This document shows, in pieces, positions 45,383 through 57,879 of a stretch of 64,000 nt of DNA. Origin of the DNA: Brassica napus (lineage: Eukaryota; Streptophyta; Magnoliopsida; Brassicales; Brassicaceae); assembly GCF_020379485.1 (NCBI RefSeq), contig NC_063452.1, positions 26,790,770 to 26,854,769 of the forward strand. Direction: 5' to 3'. A model generated the notes under the pieces. It was not told where the DNA came from and made no database searches. It saw nothing but the letters and a program-made list of their open reading frames with translations. Numbering within the stretch: the stretch's first letter is position 1; each line of letters begins with the position of its first letter. The position numbers and the translations under genes were made by a program.

Positions 45383-48300
45383 CTATTCAGACTTATTACG
45401 TGTAGCTGCTGTTGAGAGTTTTCTCTTCATTCTGCTAAAAGGTCCAATTGTTTTATTCATAATATACATATATATCACTTGTGACCATGACTTATACGAC
45501 TCCAATCCTTCATAATACTCTCCTGATATCTCCTTCACCTTATGCAGCTTATGCCCCGGTATCCTCGGGAAATCATGGTGCTCGTTATGGTATCCAACAC
45601 TCCATGTTAGCAGATTCAGTGGACCGTAATAGGAATAAGTCTCTTGGTCCGGGTTAAAAACGTAATGTTCCGAGATAAAATGTCCAGCCATTGGATGCAT
45701 TCCGCCTCCAACAAACGTTGATAAGATTAGATAGGCAAAAGATCTCCATCCGAAGAAGAGAACCACGGATACATCTAAACCGATCTGAATAATAAAGTTG
45801 AATAATTCCCAATAACCGGGTGGTTTTGGTTTGATGAATAATGGTCTAAGAGCGTAGAAGAAGAGTTGTAACAAAACCCAAATGGTTTTGGTAATAACAT
45901 TGGTTACTAAATGAGCTTCTGTGTAAGTAGGGACATGCATATCAACACCGTCTACTCCTTGGAACCGGTGATGCTCGAGATGGTATTTTTGGAATGTTAC
46001 TGACATTGGTACACCAATTGGAAGGTTGGCAATAATACCGAGGCAGCGGTTGTAGACCGGAGTTGAAAAGGCGAGGTTGTGGCTTAGCTCATGGATTGCT
46101 AAGAAGAGATTGTGGTTGAGGAATGATCCAAAGAAGTAAGCAATGGTTAGAATCTTGAGCCATCCTGAGTCGTGAAGGGTTGCAGCTGCTGAAAGTTGGA
46201 GAATAACGACTAATGTGACCTGTACACCGCAAAATCAATCTCTCAATCAGATTACTCAAAAGACAACAACAACAAAAATGAGGGCTAGCTAGAAATGATA
46301 AAATTGAACCAAACCGAAATTCATAAACTTAAAACCAAACCAACCCGTATGGTAGAAATTTCAATACAAAATAAACTGAAAAATTCTTTAAAACGTATTT
46401 TTTAATTAAATATATTTTGAGAAAGTATATTAAACCCCAAATAATATTCAGGGTCACTTTACTAATAGCGGGACCAAACATTCATCCTAATTACATCGAA
46501 AATTTAATTAATTAATTAATTTAGTAGATTTGTATCCACTAAATTATTAATTTTAAATATATACCAGACTCTGATCCGCGCGCCAGCGCGGATATGAATT
46601 TTCAGTTTTTAATTATTTATTTTATTAAATGATGTATTTGTAATATTCGTTCATATTATATTCATTAAGTAAATATTTTTTTTTGCTTCTTAAACTATCT
46701 ATTTTTTTACGAATGTGTGATATCATATAAAAAATATTAAAAAAATGAGTATAGAGTTAATTAGATAATTTTAAAAGCAAAAATTTTTCTTTCGTGTGCG
46801 ATATCATATAAATAATGATCCACCCAATTAACAAAAATCATGATTATTTTATGTGTAATTTTTTTTATTTTGATCATTTACTCAAAACTATATTAAATTT
46901 TACATATTTTAATTATAATATTTTTAATATCTTTACCTTTTTATTTGAAATGCAACTCAATATCAATTATAACAAAATATTTAAAAAATATTTTTAGAAT
47001 TTGTTTGAAAAATATGAAAATTACATTTTAAATTAAAATTATCCTAAAATATGATAAGTTTTGATGTAAACGAAAACTCATATTATGTCAAAAATAATGA
47101 TAATAACAATTTTAATTGATTATTTTTTAAAAATACATTTACAAAAATATTGTTTGAAAGAAAATTCATTTATCTTTCAAATATAAAATGAAAATATTAT
47201 AATTAAATAATAAAAAATATAAATAAAAACCATAAATTTAGCAAATGACAACTGAGTTATATTATGCTAAAATTTTTTTTCTAACAATTTATCAAATGAC
47301 AAATGAGTTATGAGCAAATAATACCATATAATTTTTAAAACCATAGCCATTCTTAAATATTTTTTGAATAAATAATTATTTTTAATTTAATCAACTGAAA
47401 ATAATATTCATACAATTGTGTGAGTCAAATTCTAGTTTTATTGATGCATGTTATATATTAGTGCTGCATGTTTTAGGTAATATTTTAATGATGAACACTT
47501 TTAAAAATCTCCATTATTAAAATTATGCACGTAAAGATAACTCATGAGTTTTTTTGGTTGATTAAATGACATTATGTCCAAATTATTTAAAGATATTTCA
47601 TTAAGGTAACTGAAAAAGACAAACAATAAAATAGGAAGTTTAAATTCATTTAAGCATATTTCATTAATGTAACTGAAAAGACAAGTAATAAATTAGGCAG
47701 TTTTATTCGTTTTAAGATACTTTATAAATGCAACTGAAAAAGACAAGCAATAAAAAAAAAGAGTTTAATTAATGAAGTAAGAACATTTCACTACAAGAAA
47801 ACACAGTTTTAGCAAGGAAATTTAACGAGGAAAACTATTCCTCGTGAAATTACGATGACTTAACGATGAAATTGCGAGGAAATAAAGTTTCCTCGTAATG
47901 GCCTTGTAAAATACCGAGTAAAGCTTTTCCTCGTAGAATCGTCGTAAGTTGACGTGGTTTTTCCGAGAAAAATGTGTTTCGTCGCAAATTCGTCGTAATT
48001 TTAGCAAGATTTTTACGAGGAAATAACTTACGAGGAAAGAACGAGAAATCCACCAACTTAACACGTTTTTTTTGCCACCAACCTAATTTTTCGTCGTAAA
48101 TTCCTAGCAAAATTCAACTACCAGATTCAAAAATTTTCTATATATATGGAGGTTTGAACATAATTTTAAGCACACCAACAAGAAAAAAAACGTGAAAAAA
48201 ATGTCGGGCTTGGGAAATATTTTCGAGTTGCGGAGGTGGATGTATATGCATAGAGATGCTAACGGGAGAGTGACGAAAGAATATCTTGCTGGGTTGGAGC

Positions 48301-51300
48301 GTTTTATGCATCAAGCAGATTCTACACCGCTCGCCCAAGAAAGCGGTAAAATATTCTGTCCTTGTAGGAAATGTAACAATTCAAAGTTGGCAAATCGTGA
48401 AAATGTTTGGAAGCATTTAGTAAATAGAGGTTTCACGCCAAATTATTATATCTGGTTTCAACATGGAGAAGGTTATAGTTATGATCAGAATGAAGCTAGT
48501 AGTAGTAATAGCAACTTTCAAGAAGAACCGGTTGATCATCAATTGCATAATGCACATAGTTACCATCAGGAGGATCAGCCGATGGTAGATTATGATAGGG
48601 TTCATGATATGGTAACTGATGCATTCGTAGCTCATGATGATGAAGATGAAGAACCTAACATAGATTCAAAAAAGTTTTATGAAATGTTAGATGCGGCAAA
48701 TCAACCACTTTACAGTGGTTGTAGAGAAGGTCTCTCTAAATTGTCATTGGCTGCTAGAATGATGAATATTAAAACTGATCACAATCTACCTGAAAGTTGC
48801 ATGAACGAATGGGCAGATTTATTTAAAGAGTATTTGCCGGAAGACAATGAGTCTGCTGATTCTTATTATGAGATTCAGAAACTGGTTTATAGTCTTGGGT
48901 TGCCTTCGGAGATGATAGATGTTTGCATCGACAACTGCATGATCTACTGGGGAGATGATGAGAAGTTGGAAGAATGTCGATTCTGCAAGAAACCACGATT
49001 CAAGCCGCAAGGAAGGGGACGTAATAGGGTACCGTACCAAAGGATGTGGTACCTACCAATTACAGATAGATTGAAAAGATTGTACCAATCGGAGCAGACT
49101 GCTGGAAAGATGAGGTGGCATGCCGAGCATACTCAGACGGATGGTGAGATGACTCATCCATCAGATGCAAGAGCCTGGAAACATTTTAACAAAGTACATC
49201 CGAATTTCGCTAGCAATAGCCGGAATGTGTACCTCGGATTATGCACAGATGGATTTAGTCCATTTGGAATGTCAGGGAGACAATATTCATTGTGGCCTGT
49301 CTTTCTTACGCCATACAACCTGCCACCGGAGATGTGCATGCAACAGGAGTTTTTATTCTTGACCATATTAATACCCGGTCCGAAGCATCCAAAAAGGTCA
49401 CTTGATGTTTTCCTACAACCACTGATAAAAGAGTTGAAGGATTTGTGGTCAACAGGGGTGAGGACGTATGACTGCTCAACGAAGAAGAATTTTACGATGC
49501 GAGCTATGCTTTTGTGGACCATAAGTGACTTTCCTGCCTATGGGATGTTGTCTGGATGGACTACACATGGGAGATTAGCTTGTCCATATTGTAATGGAAC
49601 GACAGATGCATTTCAACTGAAGAATGGTAGAAAGACAAGTTGGTTCGATTGTCACCGTCGATTTCTTCCAGTTGGCCATCCGTACCGAAGAAACAAGAAT
49701 TTGTTTAGGCACAAAAAGGTTGTGAGAGACACTCCTCCTCCATATCTAACTGGAGAACAAATTGAAGCGCAAATCGACTACTACGGAGCTAACGAAACAG
49801 TTCGCTGGGGTGGTAATTGGCATGTCCCTCGTAATATGCCTGATTCTTACGGTGTTCATCACAACTGGCACAAGAAGAGTATATTTTGGGAGTTACCATA
49901 TTGGAAGGATCTTCTTCTGCGCCACAACCTTGATGTGATGCATATAGAGAAGAATTTCTTTGAGAACATCATGAATACAATATTGAATGTCCCAGGGAAG
50001 ACAAAAGACAACATAAAATCGAGGTTGGACTTGCCGGATATTTGCTCAAGAAGTGAGTTACATATAAAAAGCAATGGCCAAGTTCCCGTTCCAATTTTTA
50101 GATTGTCTTCAGAAAAAAAGTCGGTTTTGTTCAATTGGGTGGCATCAGAAGTGAAGTTCCCTGATGGGTATGTTTCAAATCTTTCAAGATGTGTTGAAAA
50201 GGGTCAAAAGTTCTCCGGGATGAAGAGTCATGATTGTCATGTCTTTATGCAACGACTTCTGCCATTTGCATTTGCGGAGCTACTTGCAACAAACGTACAT
50301 GAAGCACTTGCAGGTAGTTTACAATAGGACAATAATATTAAATTGGTTTAGTTTACAATAATAGTATTTGACTAACAATGTGTTTAATTGTTTTTGGAAT
50401 AGGCATTGGAGCATTTTTCAGGGATTTGAGCACACGCACTCTTAAAGAAGAAGTCGTAGAACAGCTTCAGGAGAACATTCCTATCTTATTGTGCAACTTG
50501 GAGAAGATATTTCCTCCAGGCTTTTTTGACGTGATGGAGCATCTAGCTATCCACCTCCCATATGAGGCATTGCTTCGTGGACCGGTACATTACGGATGGA
50601 TGTATCAGTACGAGCGAGCCATGAAATATTTGAAGGGAAAAGCAAAGAACCTCGCCAAAGTTGAAGGTTCTATAATTGCTGGAAGTTTGACAGAAGAAGT
50701 TTCTCACTTCACATCGTACTACTTTGCGTCAAAAGTACGTACCCGAAGAAGAGCTCCAAGAAGATATGATGATGGTGGCGTTGCGCCCACATATGCAGTT
50801 GTTGGTGTTCCAGAAATCTTTAGCCAGATTGGACGACTTGGTGGGAAATCAAAACAGGTTTGGTGGTCGAGTGAAGAAGACGCTCATAGTGCACACACCT
50901 ATATTCTACTCAATTGCGAGGATCCATTGATGCGTTATTTTGAAAGGTAACTTAAATTGAGTATACATTATATAATTGAGAGAGATTAATTCATGTAAAA
51001 TGTGAATTTACAGCATGTTTGTTTCACAAGTCAAAGAAACATTTCCTGGTATATCCACAAGTGACGTAGACAAAAGAAAAGATCAACACTTTGTTAAGTG
51101 GTTGAAGAATCAGGTATTAATCAAATACTTTTAAAATTTTCATACATGAATGATTTGTATTTCAACGTTCTTTTTATTTTTAAATAGGTTGATTATGACG
51201 ACGATGCAGATTATCCTAAGTGGTTACACGAAGTAATTCAATCTCCACTTGTAAAGGTCACCACATCACAGATGTATTTCACACGAGGCTATACTTTTCA

Positions 51301-54300
51301 CACATATGAGTATGGTAAACAGCGGGCAACCAGTAACTATGGAATTTGTGTGAAAGGAGAAACAGATTTCTACGGAATCTTGACGGAGATTATTGAAGTC
51401 GAATTCCCAGGGATATTGAAGCTAAAATGCGTCCTCTTCAAGTGTGAATGGTTCGACCCCGTCGTCAATAGAGGTGTTCGGTTGAACAAATTCGGTGTAG
51501 TAGATGTCAACGGTGGCCGGAGGTACAACAAATTCGAGCCCTTCATCTTAGCTTCACAAGCAGACCAAGTTAGCTTCCTTCCATACCCACGGATGAGAGA
51601 GTCGGGTATAAATTGGTTAGCCGTGATCAAAGTTACACCTCGAGGACGAATCATCGTAGGAGAAGAACCACCATTGCAAGAAGAACAAATAAATGAAGTT
51701 CATGAACCTGAACAAGAAATTGATGACATCCTTCTCATTGATCCGCATAATCACGAGTATGAAGATCTTACCGAAGATCCCACGGAGGAAGCTGTTGAAG
51801 ACGAGTTTCATGTAAATGATGATGTTTCAAGTGATGACGAGAATGTCGATGAATCCGATTAATGTATTTCATATTTGTATGAGTTTGATTTATTATATAT
51901 AATTAAAGATAATGGGAGTTTATTTATAAATAAGATATCGACATTAATTATAAGTAAAGGAATTGTGTTTTTATAATTTTCGGTTTGGATTAGAATGAAT
52001 TGCTTGAGGTTAAAGGATAGAAGTGTTTGATATATGAAGTAGAAGATAAAGAAGATGTGGTTTGGGATTTGGGGTTTCGTTTTAGGGGTTTAGAGACAGT
52101 CGTCGTACTTTCCACGTTATCTCACGGGAATTTTACGACGATTAATAATACATTACCTCGCATATTCCACGGTAACAGTAAACGTCGTAAGAGCCTCGTA
52201 ACTTACGTGGACTAAGCGACGATTTATAATTAAAAAAGCGGACCTCGCTTATTCCACGTAAGACCAAAACGTCGTAAGAGCCTCGTTAACTTACGTGGAA
52301 TGAGCGAGGTTAGCTTTTTTATTTTACTTTTCGTCGTTAATTCGTCGGTAAATATAAACCCTAAACTAAAATGAAACCCAAATCCCTAAACCCCAAATGT
52401 GCAAACCCTAAAACTCCCCATCCTACTTCATATAAACTAAAAAAAAATTAATTTTCAATTTTATATAAACTTAAAAAAAAAAAGAGAAGAAAGATATTGG
52501 AAACACATATGACGAGATACGTAAGTGTAGCCCACATAAATCTACATCATTTGTATTCAAATATCTTCTTCTCTTTTTTTTTTGTTTTTAAACCTTTCAT
52601 ATATGATTTGTAGCGTGTGTTTGATTTGTTGTGTGATACGTCAAATTCAAAATTTGTAAAATTGTTTTCCAACGTATTAAACCTTTCAAATTCAAAAAAA
52701 TATATATATTGAAGTTAAAGGGTTAGAAATATATGAAGTATTAGATAAGAAATATAAGAAAGATAGGGTTTGAGGTTTGGAGATAAGAAAGATAGGGTTT
52801 GAGGTTTGGGGTTTAAGATTTTAGGGGTTAGCAAAAAAAGCCTCGCTATTTGCACGTAAAATCGATGATAAAAACAAAAATCGTCGCAAGAACGACGTTA
52901 AATAAAACACGGGCCTCTGTATATCCTCGTTAATTTGCTTGGGCCTTGCGACGAAACGAAAGACGGGCCCACGTAAAATCGATGATAAAACAAAAATCAT
53001 CGCAAGAACGACGTTAAATAAAAGACGGGCCTCTGTATATCCTCGTTAATTTGCTTGGGCCTTGCGACAAAACGAAAGACGGGCCTCTGTCTTTCCTCGT
53101 TATTTTGCGACGAATTTTCGACGAACACTAATCCTATATATAGGCGAAACCGCAGCCCTCTTCATTTCCTCTCTAATTCCTCTCTACAGCCTCTCCATTT
53201 CCTCTCAACATGGTAACTCTCTTTCCTCTCTAAGTAGTTTAGGGAATTTAGATTAGGTGGTTAGTTTAGGGAATTTAGTTTACGAAATTAGTTTACAAAA
53301 TTTAGGTTTCCTCATTTTATTAATTACGTAGTTAATACTGTTCATAATTTTTTATTTACTCTTGACTTTAATTTAGAAATTTAAATTTTGCAGACTATTC
53401 GTAGACACCAGCGTAGTGCTCACTACTCGCAGATGTTCGGTCCACCGGGTAGTCGGTTAGACCCGCCTTCACTTCCCGGTTCTTCTTCAGCTCCCGGTTC
53501 TTCGGGTCAGCAGGAGACCGTCCCCGAGACTCAATCTTCTCAGAGAGTCTCGCCTTCTTCTACGGCATCGCCATCAGTTCCTCATGTGCCTCCTCCGGTA
53601 GCTCCTCCTCCGATGCCAGCTCCTCATGTGCCTCCTCAGATGCCCGCCCATCAGGTTCATGCTGATTTGATGGTGCCAGCGAGTTGTCCTTACTCTCAGT
53701 ACACTGTTGAGGACATTCTCGGTTTGCCAGGCAGAGAAGGCTTACCGATCATAGACCCCGACCGACCTGAAGGAACACTTTGGTATGTATGTTACATTTA
53801 TTTTTTAAAATTCATTTGTGACTTTAATAAATATTTAAAACTTTGAATTTGTTTTTTTTTTCCAGGTTTGGGGTTGATAACTGCCTTGCAACAGAAGTAA
53901 CCGAGACGATTAAAGGTTACTTCTCCATGGCACATCCCAACTGGAAATCCACTCCGATCTACATCAGAAGGACGTGGTTCAAGATTTACGCTGTAAGTTT
54001 TTACAATTTATTCCTGATTTATATTTTTTTAAATTTTATTTTTCTAAACTAATTATTAATATTTTTTTTTTTTGCAGCAAAAATTTAATTGGTCCATGGG
54101 GGTCACTGAGAAGGTGCGGAAAGAGTTTATCGACAAGGCGAAGAAACGCGAAGAAACGTTTGTTGGACACGGTCTCCAACTGGAAGGGTGACTGGATCGT
54201 GAAGGGCTATGAGCGGGGCAAACCCACAACCATCACCACGGACGTGTGGGATGGCCTCATCCGTTACTGGAGGGATCCTGATGCCATGAGAGTCGTCCAG

Positions 54301-56349
54301 TCTTGCTCCGCCTCCCGTAACTCGGTAGATGAGCACGGCCACAGGGCGATGCAACATAGTACGGGCCAAAAGCCACACGCCCGCGTCCGTTTGGAAATGG
54401 TACGTAATTTAAATATTTAACTTTTTGATTTTTAATATATATATATATATATAAAAAAACTTTCTTAACTATTTTTAGGCCAAGGAGTTGGGACGTTTAC
54501 CGACTCTTATGGAACTTTTCGATCGGACCCACAAGAACAAGGCGGGCGCATTTGTAGATGAGAAGTCTGAGAAGATCTACAATGATGTGGCAGCTCGTAT
54601 TGACGAGCGTGAGACCCAGCTGGCGCAGGAGTCCGCCGACGGATCACCCGTCGTCTTATCCACAATAGAAGTGGATAGAATTTACGAGGAGGTAAATTTT
54701 ATATAAATTTTTTATTAATTCCATTTTACTTTAAAATTTAAATTTTAATATATATTTTATTGTTTTTTAAGGTCGCTCCCAAGAAAAAGGGACGTGTGTT
54801 GGGGATTGGTTCCGTCAACGATGTTCCGAGAGCGACTTCCTCTTATGGCCAGAGACGGGATGATGAAGTCTCTCAGCTGCGCGACGTGTTGGAGACGACA
54901 CAACATCAGCTGTCGTCGACACAAAACGAGTTGGCCTCGACAAAATCGTCGTTCACAGCTCGTATGACTGGTCTCGAGAACTTCTTGGACGTCATAGCGG
55001 CCACAAATCCGGAATGGGAGGCCATGTTCAGGACCATGAGACAACAAAACCCCATTCCAGGCGAGACATCCGTGCAAGTCAACGAGGAAGATCTCTCGAG
55101 AAGGAGCGAGGAATTCTACGACGCGGCAATGCAGCATTAGTTTTTTTTTTTGTTATTGTATTTTAAAATTCAAAACTTATTTATATATTATATAATTTCA
55201 TTTTAATTCGGCCAAAAAAAATTTTCTATTCGATTTAATTTCAATTAAAATTTTATTAATAAATTAAATAAATATAATTTTTATTTATAAATTCAGTAAA
55301 TAGAAAACAAAGTAATTGCGTCGCTAATTCCCGATGTATTAACGAGGAAAATTAACGACGAAATATCGAGGAACAATTAACGAGGATTTTACGTGGATTT
55401 AGTTACAATTCTATTACGACGAATTGTTTCCGTGTTCCTTACGTTTTTATTACGACGAATTTATTTAGAGGTTTTTGCGGGTCTTTTACGACGAATCATT
55501 TACGAGTTTCTTACGAGGAAGCACAACGACCGCGTTACGTGGAAACCCCACGTGGTCTTTACGACGAAAACTTAATTCTTCTTTACGAGGAAAATATAAC
55601 CTCGCTAATTAACGAGGAAATGGCGACGAATCTTCTCTTACGACAATCATATAACGACGAAACGTCTTTCATCGCCATTTCCTCGTAAGCCTTCTTTTCC
55701 GAGGAAATAACGACGATTTTGGCCGTCGTTAAATTTGTGTTTTCTTGTAGTGTTTTCAAATGGGTACTTCTCTTTTAATAATATAGATAGTCATGTGACC
55801 TTGTACCCATAGTTATTTTAATTTTTAAATCTGGTCGATCCTCATATTAGTTAACTTTGTTTATTTTTACTTTTCCAATGTAAACCCAAATCAAACCCGA
55901 CTTACAAACAAACCGTAACGGTAAACCGAATGTGAAACCGTATTAGAGACCAAAGAAAATCCTACTTGATCGTAAAGGGAGCATGGAAGATCACAAATGA
56001 GTCACAAACTCCAATGTTGTGGGATCAAAACAAATCAGATTTCATTAAACGCCAACTCAAATCAGTTTGAGATCTCATATTGACTAATTCGTTCATGTGA
56101 TGTACATCTTCAAACAAATTATCAAAAAGAGGATCAGGAAAAAATTAACAGATCTAACAATGATAGAAAATGAAAGACCTTGAGAAAAGCCCATGGATCA
56201 GGACCAAAGAGTTCTTTAATCTGAGGATAGCGGGAGAGAATCTGACGTCTTCTTGAAGCGTGAGGCTCATCAGTGTAAGACCAGAAGAAATCTGTAGCCA
56301 TGACTCCTTCTTCTTCCTTTGATATACTCTCACGTCCTCCTTTCCCCAT
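45383..56349 (-). CDS. DES1-LIKE: DES1-like sphingolipid delta-4 desaturase with a 10-kb transposon-filled intron
   Basis: Sphingolipid delta-4 desaturases introduce a double bond into the sphingoid base in the ER membrane. Exon 1 is 56179-56349 (57 codons, [10 protein letters not shown]...DPWAFLK) and exon 2 is 45383-46219 (279 codons with stop), joined in phase 0 as FLK/VTLVV, giving 335 aa, close to the Arabidopsis protein (about 332 aa). The three desaturase histidine boxes are present in exon 2: [14 protein letters not shown] and HNEHHDFPR. Several membrane segments are visible. Donor AAG/GTCTTT at 56178 and acceptor GTACAG/GTC at 46220 define a 9959-bp intron that contains Helitron F and a CACTA element. 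A CT-rich tract (GA repeat on the + strand, 56401-56433) lies about 50-85 bp upstream of the ATG. The coding sequence is intact; whether the intron is spliced efficiently is unknown. Confidence 0.9.
47789..48130. repeat. Left subterminal repeat region of the CACTA element
   Basis: Multiple direct and inverted copies of CGAGGAAA/TTTCCTCG and ACGACG/CGTCGT-type motifs follow the left TIR. Comparable motif clusters lie at 52080-52360, 52850-53110 and 55310-55752. Confidence 0.75.
48201..51862 (+). CDS. TNP2-type CACTA transposase, four exons
   Basis: Exons 48201-50313, 50403-50946, 51014-51113 and 51188-51862 total 1144 codons (1143 aa) with continuous frame. The N-terminal transposase-associated domain has Cys motifs CPCRKCNN (about residues 53-60). 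The TNP2 core includes [11 protein letters not shown] and [16 protein letters not shown], candidate carriers of DDE-type acidic residues, and a CPYCNG motif. A DUF4218-like region ([32 protein letters not shown]) spans exons 1-2 and a DUF4216-like region ([15 protein letters not shown]...CEWFDP) lies in exon 4, followed by an acidic tail. The ATG at 48201 is preceded by an A-rich leader. No lesion was seen, so this may encode active transposase. Confidence 0.93.
52080..53110. repeat. Internal repeat cluster between the two CACTA genes
   Basis: Two successive units near 52161 and 52251 share AACGTCGTAAGAGCCTCGT-AACTTACGTGGA. A ~117-bp tandem pair at about 52857-52974 and 52975-53090 shares AAAATCGATGATAAAA, CGCAAGAACGACGTTAAATA and GACGGGCCTCTGTATATCC. 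The motifs match the subterminal ones, so this region may bind transposase and regulate the downstream gene. Confidence 0.7.
53210..55140 (+). pseudogene. Second CACTA gene (plant transposase Ptta/En/Spm, Transposase_24-like), frameshifted
   Basis: Proposed exons are 53210-53212 (start codon only, ATG/GTAACT), 53394-53782, 53866-53992, 54078-54399, 54479-54691 and 54772-55140. The product begins [15 protein letters not shown], has a Pro-rich segment, then the conserved core ([12 protein letters not shown]...; [24 protein letters not shown]), [12 protein letters not shown] and a C-terminal coiled coil ([23 protein letters not shown]). In exon 4 a 10-bp tandem duplication (GCGAAGAAAC at 54138-54147 and 54148-54157) shifts the frame and leads to a stop soon after, while the conserved sequence continues in the next frame. 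The start-codon mini-exon is inferred from frame and splice sites only. Confidence 0.8.
55310..55752. repeat. Right subterminal repeat region of the CACTA element
   Basis: Dense TTACGACGAA, ACGAGGAAA and CCTCGT motifs in both orientations lead to the right TIR. They are the mirror counterparts of the left subterminal region. Confidence 0.75.
55788..56178. other. Remaining 5' part of the DES1-like intron
   Basis: Host intron sequence upstream (in gene sense) of the Helitron. No ORF or element was recognised. Confidence 0.5.
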
Positions 56350-56400
56350 TCTTGTTTTTATTCTTTTGTCTCTCCCCTCGGCTTATTATTCTTGTGAGAC

Positions 56401-56435
<35 letters not shown>

Positions 56436-57127
56436 TGGTTTTGGAAAAAAAAATGGAGGTGCAATTTTGGAAGATGGTGCAACGAGAGGAACGAAGAGAA
56501 CGTGCACATGAAGGTGTATGAGGGAGACAATTAAGCCAGTAATATGCAGTTGTTTTAACTGTGATAGGTGATTTTCTTAATGATTTATATTAATATACAT
56601 CTTATTTTGTTTTTATTTGTTGTAGTATAATAGAATTGGGCTGGCATTTTACAGTTCAAACTTATAAGATTAAACTATTCACTTTTTTTTGGATCAATCT
56701 ATCACTTTTTATCAATTGTTTTTTTGTTTTGTAAAACATGCATGAGTTTTTGGCGTGATCTCTTCCTCTACTATCCTACAAAGGAAAAATGTTTTGAAAA
56801 ATTAGCATGTTCAAGGCCAGCCTGGGATTTAAAAGCTTGAAATAGTTCTGGACTTAGGACTCAATAGTTTATACATAACATAACAAAAGCTAACACAAAC
56901 CTTGCAACCAAGTAAAACGAATTAAAATGTTAAATAAGATTTAGAAAAAAACTATTAATCACTTTGTCCCTCTAAGAAATAAGAGAAGGTGACAATTATC
57001 CTAACAGAACTTAAGTACATATATATTTGTTGTCTACAGATATTGCAATACGTTGAGTATTAGCATGAACCTCGCAATACATTTGCTACAAAACACACTG
57101 ATTAATATAATAAACTAATCATTTTTT
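56350..57127. other. DES1-like promoter region and intergenic DNA
   Basis: Begins with the promoter and 5' UTR of the minus-strand desaturase gene, including the (GA)n tract at 56401-56433. The rest is AT-rich. A possible Helitron 5' start (TCTCTTCCTCTACTATCC after A, 56759) would pair with the 3' end at 57155, but this is weak. Confidence 0.4.
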
Positions 57128-57155
57128 CCCGTACGCAGTACGGGTGGAACACTAG
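57128..57155 (+). mobile_element. Helitron 3' terminus
   Basis: Hairpin CCCGTAC-GCA-GTACGGG (57128-57144), then TGGAACA and CTAG (57152-57155) followed by T. A clean Helitron end. The 5' end is uncertain (possibly 56759). Confidence 0.65.
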
Positions 57156-57879
57156 TCGTTTGATAATCTATAACTTCGTGTGCAAAATTCTAAGTCTAAC
57201 CATGGAGAGATAAATTACAGTCAAGTTCAACATCAAAGTTTCTCAACTTATTAAATTATAGTTCATCACCGTACAAGTACAACTATCCTAGTTGCCGATC
57301 AGACAAACTGTATTCTACTTCGTTTGGAGTAAATTGAGCAAATATTGTGAATATCGAGAACTGCCAGAAAAGCGAATATGTTTGCAAGATCTTGTTTGAT
57401 AATTCTACAAAATAGAATATATGTTACAAAAAAAGACACTTAAAACATCTTTAAAGAACAAACAAAATTGAAATACCAATTTACAAAAGAAAATATTTAC
57501 AGAGATCTTTGTGATGATCTGTGAATTAATCAGGAAGTCAAAACCCTAGGTAAATATCTGTCTAATTTTGGACATTCATCAACGCATGTCTTCACACGTC
57601 GTAAATTTATTCTAATAACTTTAGATGCTTTTTGATCCATTTAAGCGGAATATGTAACAGATGTATATTATAAATTAGTAGTTGACCAAAAATCAAAGCA
57701 ATTAGTAGCTATCGATCGTGATCATACACCTTGTTAGAAGACAAAATTATTATTGGTTGACAAAAAAGAAGAAAAAAAAGAAGATTAAATTATTATTTAG
57801 ACGATCTAAATGCTACAAGATATATAATAAAATAAATAAAAAACATTAGCATTATTTATGTCATTATATTATTGTAGTA

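Larger units (their letters stand above)
47789..55752 (+). mobile_element. CACTA (En/Spm) DNA transposon
   Basis: 7964 bp. The terminal inverted repeat CACTACAAGAAAACACA is perfect over 17 bp at both ends, with 3-bp target duplication TTT (47786-47788 and 55753-55755). It carries two + strand genes typical of CACTA elements, a TNP2-type transposase (48201-51862) and a second Transposase_24-type gene (53210-55140). Subterminal regions are dense in ACGAGGAAA, TTACGACG and CCTCGT motifs, the expected transposase-binding repeats. Intact ends and an open TNP2 gene suggest recent activity. Confidence 0.97.
46564..55787 (-). mobile_element. Helitron F in the DES1-like intron, split by a CACTA element
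   Basis: On the minus strand it starts TCTATATTATTAAAAGAG at 55787 after an A. After the CACTA insertion it continues to a perfect hairpin ATCCGCGC...GCGCGGAT (46574-46593), and the end reads CTGG followed by T at 46564 (CTAG with one substitution). Without the CACTA element and its TSD it is about 1.26 kb and non-coding. Confidence 0.65.
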
